DNA from: Streptomyces luteolus
GTDB taxonomy: Bacteria > Actinomycetota > Actinomycetes > Streptomycetales > Streptomycetaceae
Direction: 5' to 3'
Assembly (NCBI RefSeq): GCF_029968015.1
Contig: NZ_JASCIS010000006.1
Coordinates: forward strand, 186,001-250,000
DNA: 64,000 nucleotides
Shown: in pieces, positions 49,583 through 58,467 of the stretch
How the letters are laid out: every line of letters starts with the position of its first letter
Position numbering within the stretch: position 1 is the stretch's first letter
Position numbers and translations under genes: made by a program
Notes under the pieces: generated by a model
Databases searched by the model: none
Told to the model about the DNA's origin: nothing
What the model saw: the letters and a program-made list of their open reading frames with translations, nothing else

Positions 49583-50122
49583 TCAGACGCGGGGCGAGGC
49601 GCTGAACAGAAGCGGCTTGCGGTAGCCCTTGCCGTCGCCCGACCAGTCCAGCTCGATGTAGCCATCGGCGAGGGAACGGCCGGTGCCCGCCTTGGACTTG
49701 AGGGTTCCTGTCTTGTACGAGCCGTTTCCATTGCCGCTGCTGTGTTCCAGGGCGTGTTCCAGGCCGGTGTAGTTGGCGTACTTCACGACCGGGTCCGCGC
49801 CGCTGACCGACTTCTTGGTCTGCAGGTGGAACCTGGCCTTGTTGAGTGTGTAGCTGGTGTGCTGCTTGGCGGCGTAGGGGCCGTCCCAATAGACCGTGGC
49901 GGTGGTGTAGACGTAGCCGCCGCTCCGCTTGGCGCAGAGCTTGACGTCGAAGTCCCAGTTGTCGGAGTCGGGGCCGTTGTACGACGGGTCGTCGACGGTG
50001 TAGCTGCTGGTCTTGCAGTGGTAGCTCGCGGCCGAGGCTGGAGCGGCGGTTGCCAGGGCTGCGGTGCCGGTGAGGGTGGCGAGCAAGACCGCGGTGGAGG
50101 TGGAGCGCTTGAGCTTGTGCAT
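49583..50122 (-). CDS. Secreted protein of the T4SS operon
   Basis: 179 residues from the ATG at 50122. Sec signal peptide (LLATLTGTAALATAAPASA, cleavage about ASA-AS). The mature part is beta-rich with Cys residues (YHCKTSSYTVDDPSYNGPDS, DVKLCAKRSGGYVYTTATVY) that could form one disulfide. GGATTYIELDWSGDGKGYRK-type repeats are not seen beyond one copy (YIELDWSGDGKGYRK). It sits between the VirB4 and the SCO6880-type genes, suggesting an extracellular or cell-wall role in mating. Confidence 0.75.
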   Translation of the reverse strand: MHKLKRSTSTAVLLATLTGTAALATAAPASAASYHCKTSSYTVDDPSYNGPDSDNWDFDVKLCAKRSGGYVYTTATVYWDGPYAAKQHTSYTLNKARFHLQTKKSVSGADPVVKYANYTGLEHALEHSSGNGNGSYKTGTLKSKAGTGRSLADGYIELDWSGDGKGYRKPLLFSASPRV

Positions 50123-50145
50123 GAAGGGCCTTTCGGCGGTGGGGG

Positions 50146-50616
50146 TCACTGGCTGCAGGTAGTGGTGTGGCGGGGCGCCGGGGTGTTGAGGTCGGCCGGA
50201 GTGGTCTTGCGCCGTACGGTGTGGCCGGCGGCGAGGTGGCGCTGGCAGATGGTCAGGACGGGCGGTCCCTCGGGGAGGCGCTCGGGGTGGCATCCCGTAC
50301 CCGGGGCGGTCGCGTCTGCCACGGGCAGGAGGTGGAAGGCGTCGTGGAGGGCGGCGGTGGCCTGCCAGAGCCGTGTGTGCGCGGTGGCGAGCTGTCGGCC
50401 GGCGGCGGGATGCGGGGGCCGGGTGGTCTCGGCGAGCTGGTCGAGCAGCTGGTGCAGCGTGGTGAGGTGGGCGTGCAGCACGTCGAGTTGTAGGCGGTCC
50501 GCGGCCGGGGCCGGGTGCTGAGCACGGGGGGTGAGGGTGCGGGAGTGGTGGCGGATGCCGGCGCTGGCGGCCCGTAGGTACGGGTACGCGTCGCCGACGG
50601 GGATGGCAGAGGTCAA
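50146..50616 (-). CDS. Hypothetical helical protein
   Basis: 156 residues with a possible TTG start at 50616. Helical: LQLDVLHAHLTTLHQLLDQL, ATAHTRLWQATAALHDAFHL and a C-terminal region with CHPERLPEGPPVLTICQRHL. An open frame extends much further upstream but only as a shadow of the next gene. It lies between the secreted protein and the SCO6880-type protein, all minus strand. Start uncertain. Confidence 0.55.
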   Translation of the reverse strand: MTSAIPVGDAYPYLRAASAGIRHHSRTLTPRAQHPAPAADRLQLDVLHAHLTTLHQLLDQLAETTRPPHPAAGRQLATAHTRLWQATAALHDAFHLLPVADATAPGTGCHPERLPEGPPVLTICQRHLAAGHTVRRKTTPADLNTPAPRHTTTCSQ

Positions 50617-50675
50617 AGGGGAAGGGTTCCTTCCTGCCGCGGTGGCAGGGCGTCGGCGGGTGGCCGGTGCGGGGG

Positions 50676-52148
50676 TTAAAGGGCCGTGCGGGCGAGGGGG
50701 AGGGCGCCGAGCGTGAACGCGTCGGGCTGCTGGAAGTTCAGGCGTCGCAGGTCGACCTGGGCGGTGACGGCGGCGGTCTCGATCTGCGCGCAGGCGGCGT
50801 CGAGGAGGGTGTCGGTCTCGGCGGACACGGTGAGAAGTCCGGTCAGGGCGACGTCGGCGTGACCGGCGATCAGCTGGCGCTCGCGGGTCTTGACGTCCGC
50901 GTACTCGACGCTGTCGGCTTCGGAGTCGACCTGCCCACGTCGCGAGCGCTCGTTCGCGTCGGCGATGATCGCGGCCTTCTTGCGCTGCACGTCGCGCATC
51001 GCTGACTCGAGCCCCTGCGGCACGTATATGAGGGACAGGGTGCGGCGGACCCCGGCGGTGAACATCAGCCCGTGCAGGAAGCCCGCCGAGGTCTCGGTGC
51101 GGGGCCAGTCCTCGACCCAGTAGGTGGCGTGCCGGGCGGAGTCGGTGGCGAGACGGTCGTACTCCTCGACCTGAACCACCGGCCCGGCGGCGGCCGGGTC
51201 GGCCTCGGCCCGCCCGGACTCCGACCACTGCTGCAGGGCGGACAGGGCCCCCGGGTCGTAGGCGGTGCGGATGACGGCCGCGATCTCGCGGGCCGTAAGC
51301 CAGCCGGTCACCATCAGTCCGGCGCTGCGCGCGGCCTGCGCGATCGAGCTGGTGGTCTGCTCCATCACCGTGAAGGCACCGGGCAGACCGCCGCCCGCCT
51401 GGCTGATGAGGCGCTTGGCCGCCTTCAGGTCGAGGGAGATAGCCAGGTACGCCTCGTGCGGGGCGGCGGCCGGTCCGGCCGAGGCGACCAAGTCGCTGTA
51501 GACCTGTCCGGCCACCGGGGTCTCGGGGTGGCCCTGCTGGCTCCAGTGCCGGGCGAGGGTGTCGCCGCTGTCGGGGACGGTGCGCTCCAGGACCTGCACG
51601 GTGGCGACGTGTCCGGTGCGGGCGATGCCAGCCAGCGCGCGGCCCCACCCGCTCACGTTATGGTTCTGGGCCGCAGGGTCCAGCAGAGCAAAGGCCCGGC
51701 TGGAGACGCGGGCGATGGCGGTCAGAGTTTGCTGGTGCGGGTCGTGGACCGCGGCGGCGCCGTTGGCGGAGTCGCCGGGGGTGACTACACGCAGTGAGGC
51801 GGCGGTGCCGGGCAGGTGCAGGACGCCGTCCTGGCGGGGACGGGTGACGGGGCGGGCGAGCCACAGGATCTGCCCGGTGCGGCGGCGGTGCGCGTAGCGG
51901 GTGACGATCGGCGCCCAGTCGATCAGGGAGCGGCCGTGCCGGCGGATTGCTACGAGCGCACCTGATGCCACCCACAGAGGGGCCAGAGCGATGACACCGA
52001 GCAGCCCGGTGGATACCACCGTCATCAGCAGCAGCGCCAATGTGCAGGAAACAAGGATGAGTTGGGGAAGGGAGAGGCCGAGGAGAATGCCGCGGCGGGA
52101 CCGGTGCGGGAACTTCACCGTAATCGGGGCGACGGAGAGATCAGTCAA
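50676..52148 (-). CDS. SCO6880-type PrgI/VirB4-N conjugation protein
   Basis: 490 residues. The N-terminus has two membrane helices in a PrgI-like arrangement (GILLGLSLPQLILVSCTLAL, LLLMTVVSTGLLGVIALAPL). The rest matches the N-terminal half of VirB4: LHLPGTAASLRVVTPGDSAN, LAGIARTGHVATVQVLERTV, VMEQTTSSIAQAARSAGLMV and YWVEDWPRTETSAGFLHGLM. No Walker A is present. In actinobacterial T4SS clusters, this domain is encoded separately from the VirB4 ATPase (here 48022-49536). Together they would form the channel's inner-membrane ATPase. Confidence 0.82.
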   Translation of the reverse strand: MTDLSVAPITVKFPHRSRRGILLGLSLPQLILVSCTLALLLMTVVSTGLLGVIALAPLWVASGALVAIRRHGRSLIDWAPIVTRYAHRRRTGQILWLARPVTRPRQDGVLHLPGTAASLRVVTPGDSANGAAAVHDPHQQTLTAIARVSSRAFALLDPAAQNHNVSGWGRALAGIARTGHVATVQVLERTVPDSGDTLARHWSQQGHPETPVAGQVYSDLVASAGPAAAPHEAYLAISLDLKAAKRLISQAGGGLPGAFTVMEQTTSSIAQAARSAGLMVTGWLTAREIAAVIRTAYDPGALSALQQWSESGRAEADPAAAGPVVQVEEYDRLATDSARHATYWVEDWPRTETSAGFLHGLMFTAGVRRTLSLIYVPQGLESAMRDVQRKKAAIIADANERSRRGQVDSEADSVEYADVKTRERQLIAGHADVALTGLLTVSAETDTLLDAACAQIETAAVTAQVDLRRLNFQQPDAFTLGALPLARTAL

Positions 52149-52229
52149 GGAGCGGGTCCTGGTGGCGCGGGTGGAATCCGAGGGCGGGAGATGGTGAGCA
52201 CGTCCCGCCCTCGGGTGTCGGTCAGGGGA

Positions 52230-53603
52230 TCAGAGGCCGGTCGGTGGCGGCGGCGGTGATGGCGGTCCGCTGGATGTGGCGTTCTGTGAGACGGAGGAGG
52301 GGGGTGCGCCCTGCGGCGGCGGGGTTGTGTTCGGCGGACCGGACTGCCATCCACCGCCCTGGCCGGACGCGGCGCTCGCGCCGGATCCGCCTGGCCCTGG
52401 GCTGCCGCCCACCTGGCCGCTGGCGTCGTCGGACACACTCGTTGGCGCGGGCTGGACGGCCTTCTCCAGACCGGACTTGACGCCGTCGCCACCGGGCGAT
52501 ACGCCCGTTCCACCGCCCTGCGAACCTTCCTTGCCCTCTCCGCCTCCACCGGTCGGGTTGGCGGCGATGTCGCCGGGGAATCCGCCGCCTGCGGCCTCGG
52601 GCCCTTGGGCTGCGCCCGCTCCGGCTGCCCCGCCGCCCGTTCCGGCGGTCGCGACTGCGGCGGCGGCCTTGCGAGTGGCCTTCTCGGCATGCTGCTTGGC
52701 GAGTTGGGTGCCGGCTCCACCGGCCCGGTGAATCGATTCTCCATCGGTGCCCTCGGCGGCCCAGTGGACGAACTTGAAGGTGGCGTACGGGCAGAGCAGC
52801 ACCAACACCATGATCACGATGCCTGCCATGACGTCGGCGAGTGCTCCGAGGCCGTCCTTGGCCTCGGTTCTCCCCATGGCGGCGATGCCGAGGACGAAGA
52901 TGATGGTCATCAGCAGTTTGCTGACGACGAGGGTGGCGGTGGCTTCGATCCAGCCGCGCCGCCAGCGTCGGGCGGCCTCCCAGCCTCCGCCAGCGCCGGC
53001 GAAGACCGCCAAGGTCACCATGACGAGGATGCCGACCTTGCGGACCATCATCACGCACCAGTAGAGGAACGCGCCGATGGCGGCGCCGAGCCCGGCGAAC
53101 ACGGCGACCAGCCAACCTAGGCCCGCCAATGCGGGGATCTGGGACACCTTCACGATGCGGCGTACGGCGGATTCGATGGACAGGTTCGATGCTTTGAACA
53201 GGCCGGCGGACAGAGCGTCGACCACTTCGATGGCGACGGTGGTCAGAGCGATGGCGGCGAACGCGAAGATCACGCCGCTGGCCGTGCCGGTGAAAGCCTG
53301 GGTGAGGGCTTGCCCGTCGCGTTTGAGGGCGGCCCGGATGAGCTGTGCGCAGAACGTCCCGACCAGGATGACCAGGCCGATCGGCAGCAGCATCTCGTAG
53401 TTGTCGCGGAACCATCCGGCGTTCAGATCGACTTTGGTGGTGGCGTCGATGGCTTTGGCGGCCAGGTCGGCTGCGGCGGCGGCGAGTTCACCGGCACTCT
53501 TGGCCATCCAGTCGCCGATTGCCTTGCCGGGATTGCTGGCGAAGTCGACGGCCTCGCCCACGGCGCAGAGTTGGTCCGCTACGGGGAAGTCGCAGAAACC
53601 CAA
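52230..53603 (-). CDS. TrbL/VirB6-like polytopic membrane protein
   Basis: 457 residues. Six or so helices between about 65 and 285 (LPIGLVILVGTFCAQLIRAA, GVIFAFAAIALTTVAIEVVD, AGLGWLVAVFAGLGAAIGAF, LTTIIFVLGIAAMG-like). The RxVRRIVKVSQIPALAGLGW loop and VIMVLVLLCPYATFKFVHWA segment are typical of VirB6/TrbL. The C-terminal 150 residues are Gly/Pro/Ser-rich and disordered. VirB6/TrbL lines the DNA path through the inner membrane. It has an N-terminal CxF/C-containing segment (GFCDFPVADQLCAV). Confidence 0.82.
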   Translation of the reverse strand: MGFCDFPVADQLCAVGEAVDFASNPGKAIGDWMAKSAGELAAAAADLAAKAIDATTKVDLNAGWFRDNYEMLLPIGLVILVGTFCAQLIRAALKRDGQALTQAFTGTASGVIFAFAAIALTTVAIEVVDALSAGLFKASNLSIESAVRRIVKVSQIPALAGLGWLVAVFAGLGAAIGAFLYWCVMMVRKVGILVMVTLAVFAGAGGGWEAARRWRRGWIEATATLVVSKLLMTIIFVLGIAAMGRTEAKDGLGALADVMAGIVIMVLVLLCPYATFKFVHWAAEGTDGESIHRAGGAGTQLAKQHAEKATRKAAAAVATAGTGGGAAGAGAAQGPEAAGGGFPGDIAANPTGGGGEGKEGSQGGGTGVSPGGDGVKSGLEKAVQPAPTSVSDDASGQVGGSPGPGGSGASAASGQGGGWQSGPPNTTPPPQGAPPSSVSQNATSSGPPSPPPPPTGL

Positions 53604-53638
53604 GGGGAGTTGACCTCCTTATCTGGTGGTGAGGAGGG

Positions 53639-54319
53639 TCACTGCGTGACGCTGGGCGCGATGGCGGCGAGGGCGCAGTCGTGGTTTGGCCGGCACTGCA
53701 CGGCGAGGGTCACGGCGCGCTCCTCGGCTCCGCCGCCGCCCTTCTTCCACTCGATCTGCTGCTTGCCGTTGACGGTGACGACGTAGATGTACGCCTCGGT
53801 GATCGCGGAGGGGTCCTCGGCGAGGGCCTGTTTGAAGGCGCCGGGGTAGTGGCCTTCGGTGACCGTGGCGGTGGCGTGCTGGTTCTGGTCGGCCATGCGC
53901 GACCACAGCAGCGGGTCGGGGACCTGGCCGGAGACGGAGGCCCAGTCGTTGTACTTGGTCTCCTTGGTCATCCACGCACGCATGCCTGCGAGTTGCTGGT
54001 CGCGGCTGGTGTCGCGGGTGTCGTACGACCAGAGCATCGCTGCTGCCGCCTTGGCGAAGGTGACCGGTTCGGCGATCTGCGGGGGTTTGGGAACCGACCC
54101 CGACCCGGCTGCGGGCTTCGGTGCGGCCTCTGTGGGTGAGGAACTGCTCGCCTGCGAGGGCAGGTTGTCGTTCTGGTGGTGTTCAGCGCGGCCGGTAAAC
54201 CATGCGGCGGTCGCGGCGATGGCGAGCAGCGCGGTGATGGCCAGGGCGACGATCGCGACGCGCTTGTTGGCCGACCAGGTCACGCCGTATGCGGACAGGG
54301 AGGGGAGTCGTTTGGGCAT
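53639..54319 (-). CDS. Possible VirB8-like bitopic protein
   Basis: 226 residues from the ATG at 54319; the start overlaps the previous stop by one base (TAATG). One N-terminal membrane helix (VAIVALAITALLAIAATAAW, about 20-40), then a Ser/Pro linker and an extracytoplasmic domain with FAKAAAAMLWSYDTRDTSRD, WASVSGQVPDPLLWSRMADQ and AYIYVVTVNGKQQIEWKKGG. Domain size and order resemble VirB8/TcpC-type NTF2-like proteins. VirB8-like proteins nucleate the secretion channel. Assignment by topology and context. Confidence 0.6.
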   Translation of the reverse strand: MPKRLPSLSAYGVTWSANKRVAIVALAITALLAIAATAAWFTGRAEHHQNDNLPSQASSSSPTEAAPKPAAGSGSVPKPPQIAEPVTFAKAAAAMLWSYDTRDTSRDQQLAGMRAWMTKETKYNDWASVSGQVPDPLLWSRMADQNQHATATVTEGHYPGAFKQALAEDPSAITEAYIYVVTVNGKQQIEWKKGGGGAEERAVTLAVQCRPNHDCALAAIAPSVTQ

Positions 54320-54636
54320 TAGTGGACCTGCGACCCCAGGCCGGAGAAGAACGCCACGATTCCGTTCGCGGCACCGAGGCCGAGCGCGGCGCCGGCTGCG
54401 ACGACGGCGCCCTTCTTGCCGTTGGCCTCGGCCTGGTGACCACCGGTGTGGTGGCCCCAGGCCCACACGCCGAGCGAGACGGCGAGGGCGCCAACGACGG
54501 CGATGATCCCGAACATGTTGATGCTGTTGACGACGTTCTTCAGCACGGACAGGCCGGGGAGGCCGCCCCCCTGGGGCTTGATGCCTGGGTCGTAGGCGAG
54601 GAGGACGGCGGCGCGGTCTGCGAGAGGTATGGGCAT
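54319..54636 (-). CDS. Small two-helix membrane protein (pilin-like)
   Basis: 105 residues with two hydrophobic segments: INMFGIIAVVGALAVSLGVW and GAVVAAGAALGLGAANGIVA. The length, two helices and Gly/Ala-rich loops are typical of VirB2-like or DUF6112-type proteins in actinobacterial conjugation clusters. It is the second gene after the lysozyme/NlpC gene and is coupled to the VirB8-like gene. A pilus subunit is possible. Confidence 0.65.
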   Translation of the reverse strand: MPIPLADRAAVLLAYDPGIKPQGGGLPGLSVLKNVVNSINMFGIIAVVGALAVSLGVWAWGHHTGGHQAEANGKKGAVVAAGAALGLGAANGIVAFFSGLGSQVH

Positions 54637-54770
54637 AGGTGTGGCGGGGCTCCTTGCGTGCGCGGGCCGTGCAGGGGCCGGCGGAAGGGAGAAAGAGGGG
54701 GGTGCGCTCGCGGCGCGAGATGGGGGACCCGGCGGGCGCGGCCCGGGAGATGTCCGGGCGGCGTGCGGCG

Positions 54771-55904
54771 TCAGAGGACGCGGCGGACGGCCAAAACGTC
54801 CCAGTCCTTGATCGGGGTGATCCGGACTGGCTTTGATGTGCGCGGTGCCTCGATGACGAGGCCCTCGCCCATGTACATGCCTACGTGTTCGGGCCTGGCA
54901 GCAGTGCCGCGGCTGAAGATCAGGTCACCGGGCTTGAGGTTCTTCGCCGAGACGGCCTTGCCCTCGTTGACCTGCGTATACGTGGTGCGGGTGAGCTTGA
55001 TGTCGGCGTGCGCGTACGCCTGCTGCATCAGCGAGCTGCAGTCGCAGCGGCCCATCGGGTCGGGGCCGTGGGCGTCGGTGCAGGAGCCGCCCCACTGGTA
55101 GAGCGTGCCGAGCTGCTGCATCGCCCAGGTGATGGCCTTGCGGGCCTTCGAATCTGCGTCCTTGGGGATCGCGTAGCCCTTCGGGACGCTCCCCTCGGGG
55201 ATGCGTCCGAAGCCGGAACCGTCCTGGCTCTGCGCGCATCCAGTCGTACTGGTCGACGGCCTCTTGCCCTGGTCTGCGTCCTTGCCGTCCGCATCGCCGC
55301 TGCTGCCGGGGAAGGTCTTGGCGATGGCGGCCTGCAGCGCGGTGGCCAGCTTCTCCCACCGCGCGTACGCGTCCGGCAGGCCGGACTTCTGTACGGCTTG
55401 GGCGGCCTGGGTGACGGTCATCTGCTGCCAGCCCTCCACCTTGAGCAGGTGTTTGTAGAACTGCTCGGAGGCGTAGACCGGATCGCGGATCTGCTCGGCG
55501 GTGCCCCAGCCCTGGGAGGGACGTTGCTGGAACAGGCCGAGGGAGTCGCGGTCGCCGTAGCCCAGGTTGCGCAGCCGACTCTCCTGCATCGCCGTCGCGA
55601 GCGCGACGATTTGCCCCTTCTTGGGGACGTCGAGCGACAGGCCGGCGGCCACGATCGTCTGGGCGTTGGGGACCTGCTCGGCGGGCAGGTCTAGGCCCTC
55701 GATGTGCACGTCCTTACCGGACGCGCCGTCGAGGATCTTGGTGACTTGCTCGGCGACTTTGTCGCTGTCGAGGTCGGTCAGGCAGCTGCTGAAAGAGCCG
55801 ATGCTCTGCACGGCGTCGGCCGAGGAGGCCAGCATCATGCCGGTACCAGCGAGCAGGATCGGGGAGAGGAAGACGACGCCGATGCCGGCGGCGAGCCCCT
55901 TCAA
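54771..55904 (-). CDS. Lysozyme-like plus NlpC/P60 peptidoglycan hydrolase
   Basis: 377 residues. An N-terminal signal/anchor (AAGIGVVFLSPILLAGTGMM) precedes a lysozyme-like, transglycosylase-type domain: GQIVALATAMQESRLRNLGY and DSLGLFQQRPSQGWG, where the Glu of AMQESRL is the likely catalytic acid. A linker leads to an NlpC/P60 domain with Cys in GRCDCSSLMQQAYAHAD (about 290), His in RPEHVGMYMGEGLVIEAP and a following acidic residue. VirB1/TcpG-like hydrolases open peptidoglycan for the channel. It is the first gene of the T4SS operon. Confidence 0.88.
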   Translation of the reverse strand: MKGLAAGIGVVFLSPILLAGTGMMLASSADAVQSIGSFSSCLTDLDSDKVAEQVTKILDGASGKDVHIEGLDLPAEQVPNAQTIVAAGLSLDVPKKGQIVALATAMQESRLRNLGYGDRDSLGLFQQRPSQGWGTAEQIRDPVYASEQFYKHLLKVEGWQQMTVTQAAQAVQKSGLPDAYARWEKLATALQAAIAKTFPGSSGDADGKDADQGKRPSTSTTGCAQSQDGSGFGRIPEGSVPKGYAIPKDADSKARKAITWAMQQLGTLYQWGGSCTDAHGPDPMGRCDCSSLMQQAYAHADIKLTRTTYTQVNEGKAVSAKNLKPGDLIFSRGTAARPEHVGMYMGEGLVIEAPRTSKPVRITPIKDWDVLAVRRVL

Positions 55905-56410
55905 TCCGAGGGGGCCGCTCGCCGGTCAGCGGGTTCGGGCATGGGTGGGTAGCGAGACGTCATGAGCGTGTCCTTGGGGGATGTCCGGCGTGCCACGTGC
56001 GCGAGGCGGGTTGGAAGGGCGCGGCGGCCGGGGTGGGCGATCTGGACAGGCCGGTGGGGCGAGTTGCCGCTCGCTCCGCGTGGCCGGGCTGTGAGCTAGG
56101 TGTGCCGGGGCAAGGGGGTGCCTCCGTGAGGTGTGGCGGGGGAGTACCAGCGGCGGTGTGTGCCGGGCGGTTCAAAAACAGTAGGCGCGGATCGGCGGTT
56201 GACCAAAAAGTCGGCGTGAGGTGCCGGAAACCGGCAGCTCTGCACAGCACTTCTTGGTCGTCGACGGTTTCGCCTCTACAGTTTTTGGACTCCCCTCGCC
56301 TCCTCGGTCTGCGGCCCTGGGCTTCTGCATGCCCACTTCCGGCCCGCGAGGACTCCTGCGCGAGGCGGCATTCTCCCTCCGCGTTTCCGCACCCGAATCG
56401 GGGTTTCTCT
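55905..56410. other. Divergent intergenic region, candidate oriT
   Basis: No gene is supported in these 506 bp, which separate the minus-strand T4SS operon from the plus-strand methyltransferase operon. Relatively AT-rich sequences include an imperfect inverted repeat CAAAAACAGTAG (56173) / CTACAGTTTTTG (56276), plus CCGGAAACCGG. The position is ideal for divergent promoters and for an origin of transfer. Neither is proven. Confidence 0.5.
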
Positions 56411-57166
56411 TTGCCTTTTTCCCTTCACCAGGGCGACGCTCTGGCTGTTCTCTCCGGCCTTCCGGACGGCTGCGTCGACTCTGTCATCACCGACCCGCCG
56501 TACAACTCCGGCGGTCGGACCGCGAAGGAGCGCACCACCCGCTCCGCGAAGCAGAAGTACACCTCCGCCGACTCCAAGAACGACCTCGCCGACTTCACCG
56601 GCGAGAACATGGACCAGAGGTCCTACGCGTTCTGGCTGACGCAGATCATGACCGAAGCGCACCGGCTGACCAAGACCGGCGGAACCGCGTTGCTGTTCAC
56701 CGACTGGCGTCAGCTCCCTACGACGACGGACGCGATCCAGGCGGCCGGATGGCTGTGGCGCGGCGTGCTGGCCTGGCACAAGCCGCAGGCCAGGCCCCAG
56801 CGCGGGAGATTCACACAAAACTGTGAGTTCATCGTCTGGGCCAGCAAGGGGCCGATCGACGGCTCCCGGAACCCGGTCTATCTGCCCGGCATGTACTCGG
56901 CATCACAGCCCTCGGGCGCCAAGCGCCAGCACATCACGCAGAAGCCGGTCGAGGTGATGCGCGAGCTGGTCAAGATCAGCCCCGAGGGCGGCACGATCCT
57001 CGACTTCTGCTCCGGATCCGGCTCCACGGGAGTGGCCGCGCTGCTGGAAGGCCGGGACTTCATCGGCGTGGAGAAGACTGAGCATTACGCGTCGATCGCG
57101 GCCGACCGGCTCACCGAGACGATCCGCGCAACCCTCACGCAGGACGACGTGGTTCTCACCGCCTGA
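56411..57166 (+). CDS. DNA methyltransferase (DPPY amino-MTase)
   Basis: About 251 residues if the TTG at 56411 is the start (LPFSLHQGDALAVL); the open frame upstream is probably non-coding. Motifs: catalytic motif IV DPPYNSGGRT (about 35) and motif I in ILDFCSGSGSTGVAALLEG (about 200), with IGVEKTEHYASIAADR after it. The order, with DPPY before FxGxG, indicates a beta-class N4-cytosine or N6-adenine methyltransferase. ITQKPVEVM is typical of phage/plasmid members. It may protect the element or regulate it; no restriction gene is adjacent. Confidence 0.85.
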   Translation: MPFSLHQGDALAVLSGLPDGCVDSVITDPPYNSGGRTAKERTTRSAKQKYTSADSKNDLADFTGENMDQRSYAFWLTQIMTEAHRLTKTGGTALLFTDWRQLPTTTDAIQAAGWLWRGVLAWHKPQARPQRGRFTQNCEFIVWASKGPIDGSRNPVYLPGMYSASQPSGAKRQHITQKPVEVMRELVKISPEGGTILDFCSGSGSTGVAALLEGRDFIGVEKTEHYASIAADRLTETIRATLTQDDVVLTA

Positions 57167-57316
57167 GCCGTGTCCTTGCCCGTCGCCAAGGCTACCGGCT
57201 CCCACGCGCAGCCGTCGGCGGAATACCGCCGGAGCAACTTCCATCCGCCGACGGCGTCGGGCGAGGGCGCACCCGCCTTCCCTCATTCCGTGTCTCGTAG
57301 GAGGCCGAACTTCTCA

Positions 57317-57967
57317 ATGCCCGAATCCGCAAAACCTTCCGACGATGGAGAGTTGGAGCCGATTCGCGTTCCGGATCCGCACCTGGAGGGAATCGAGGCG
57401 AGCGTACGACGGCTCATGGAGCAGTCGGCGCAGCAGGCTCAGCAGCTCGACCACCTCGCGTCCGCCCCGTCGCCGGGCGGATCACCGTTCGCCGCTTTCG
57501 GCATGCCGGGCCTCGGCGGCCCGCCGGCCGCCGCTCCACCAGAGCCCCGCCCGATCCTGGAACTGGACGGAGAGGAACGCGAGGACGAACTCGATGCCCT
57601 TTCCGACTGGGTCGACGACTTCTTCCTCCCGGTCTACGGGGCGGAGGTCACCACCGCGGCGCCCTGGTGCCTGCAATGGCAGGAGCACGACGATGTCGTG
57701 GCCTGGCTCCATGCTTTGTGGCTTGCCTACCAGCAGCACAAGGATCTTGAATCCGGGCTCTCGGGCCTGTTCGTGTGGCACCGGGACTTCCTCACCCACG
57801 CCGTCGCGGCGATCCGCGCACCGGGCGGCCCGCTGTCGGCCTGCATGACCTCTCCCGACCGGCCCGCACATCGCCTCCTGCCTGGTCCGCCGCCGTCCGT
57901 TCGCACGGAGACGGCGGCCACGGCGAACACGGCGGAAGCCGCTGACCAGGACGAGCCGGCGTCATGA
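57317..57967 (+). CDS. DUF4913 protein
   Basis: 216 residues from the ATG at 57317 (AGGAGG upstream). The N-terminus is a short coiled-coil (IEASVRRLMEQSAQQAQQLD). The C-terminal domain, LSDWVDDFFLPVYGAEV then WCLQWQEHDDVVAWLHALWL and SGLFVWHRDFLTHAVAAIRA, is the DUF4913 signature. These proteins occur on actinobacterial mobile elements and have no known activity. It overlaps the next gene by 4 bases (ATGA). Confidence 0.8.
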   Translation: MPESAKPSDDGELEPIRVPDPHLEGIEASVRRLMEQSAQQAQQLDHLASAPSPGGSPFAAFGMPGLGGPPAAAPPEPRPILELDGEEREDELDALSDWVDDFFLPVYGAEVTTAAPWCLQWQEHDDVVAWLHALWLAYQQHKDLESGLSGLFVWHRDFLTHAVAAIRAPGGPLSACMTSPDRPAHRLLPGPPPSVRTETAATANTAEAADQDEPAS

Positions 57968-58449
57968 CCGCGGGTCACGGACAGCCCGCCTTCGGACTGA
58001 GCTTCGACCCTCGGGCGCTGACCGATCTCCTCCAGGCCCCTAGCGACATACGCGATCTCACCCTTGCCTACCTGCAGGAAGTCGTGAACGCGCAGCGCTT
58101 CGGGCTACGCCTCGACGGTGACCTGGAGGGCTTCAGGAAACTGTTCGTGGACTCGCGCAAGGACTGGCGCGTCGTCTACGGCGTCCGCCCAGCGCCCGCG
58201 GAGTCCGTCCACCACAAGGAGATCCACGTTGTCGCGGTCCGGCCGCGCGCGGGCAACGACGTCTACGACGAGGTCGGCCGCCGCCTTGGGATGGCCCGCC
58301 GGCCTTTGAGCGCCCGCACGCACGCGGCACGCTCCCGTCCCCCGCAGCTGGCCACCCGCGCGCCCGTTCCCCGGCCCGGTCCGCCACCTGCCGCGACGCC
58401 GGGTCTGCCCCGCCCTGCACAGAAACCCGCGGGCCATCCCACCCGCTGA
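57964..58449 (+). CDS. ParE/RelE-fold protein
   Basis: 161 residues. FDPRALTDLLQAPSDIRDLT, then FGLRLDGDLEGFRKLFVDSR, KDWRVVYGVRP and KEIHVVAVRPRAGNDVYDEV follow the helix-strand order of the ParE/RelE toxin fold. The C-terminus is a Pro/Arg-rich tail. No antitoxin-like partner with an HTH is next to it; the upstream DUF4913 gene is coupled but not similar to known antitoxins. A toxin or a domesticated DNA/RNA-binding protein is possible. Confidence 0.7.
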   Translation: MTAGHGQPAFGLSFDPRALTDLLQAPSDIRDLTLAYLQEVVNAQRFGLRLDGDLEGFRKLFVDSRKDWRVVYGVRPAPAESVHHKEIHVVAVRPRAGNDVYDEVGRRLGMARRPLSARTHAARSRPPQLATRAPVPRPGPPPAATPGLPRPAQKPAGHPTR

Positions 58450-58467
58450 ACGCACGGAGTGTCGCCT

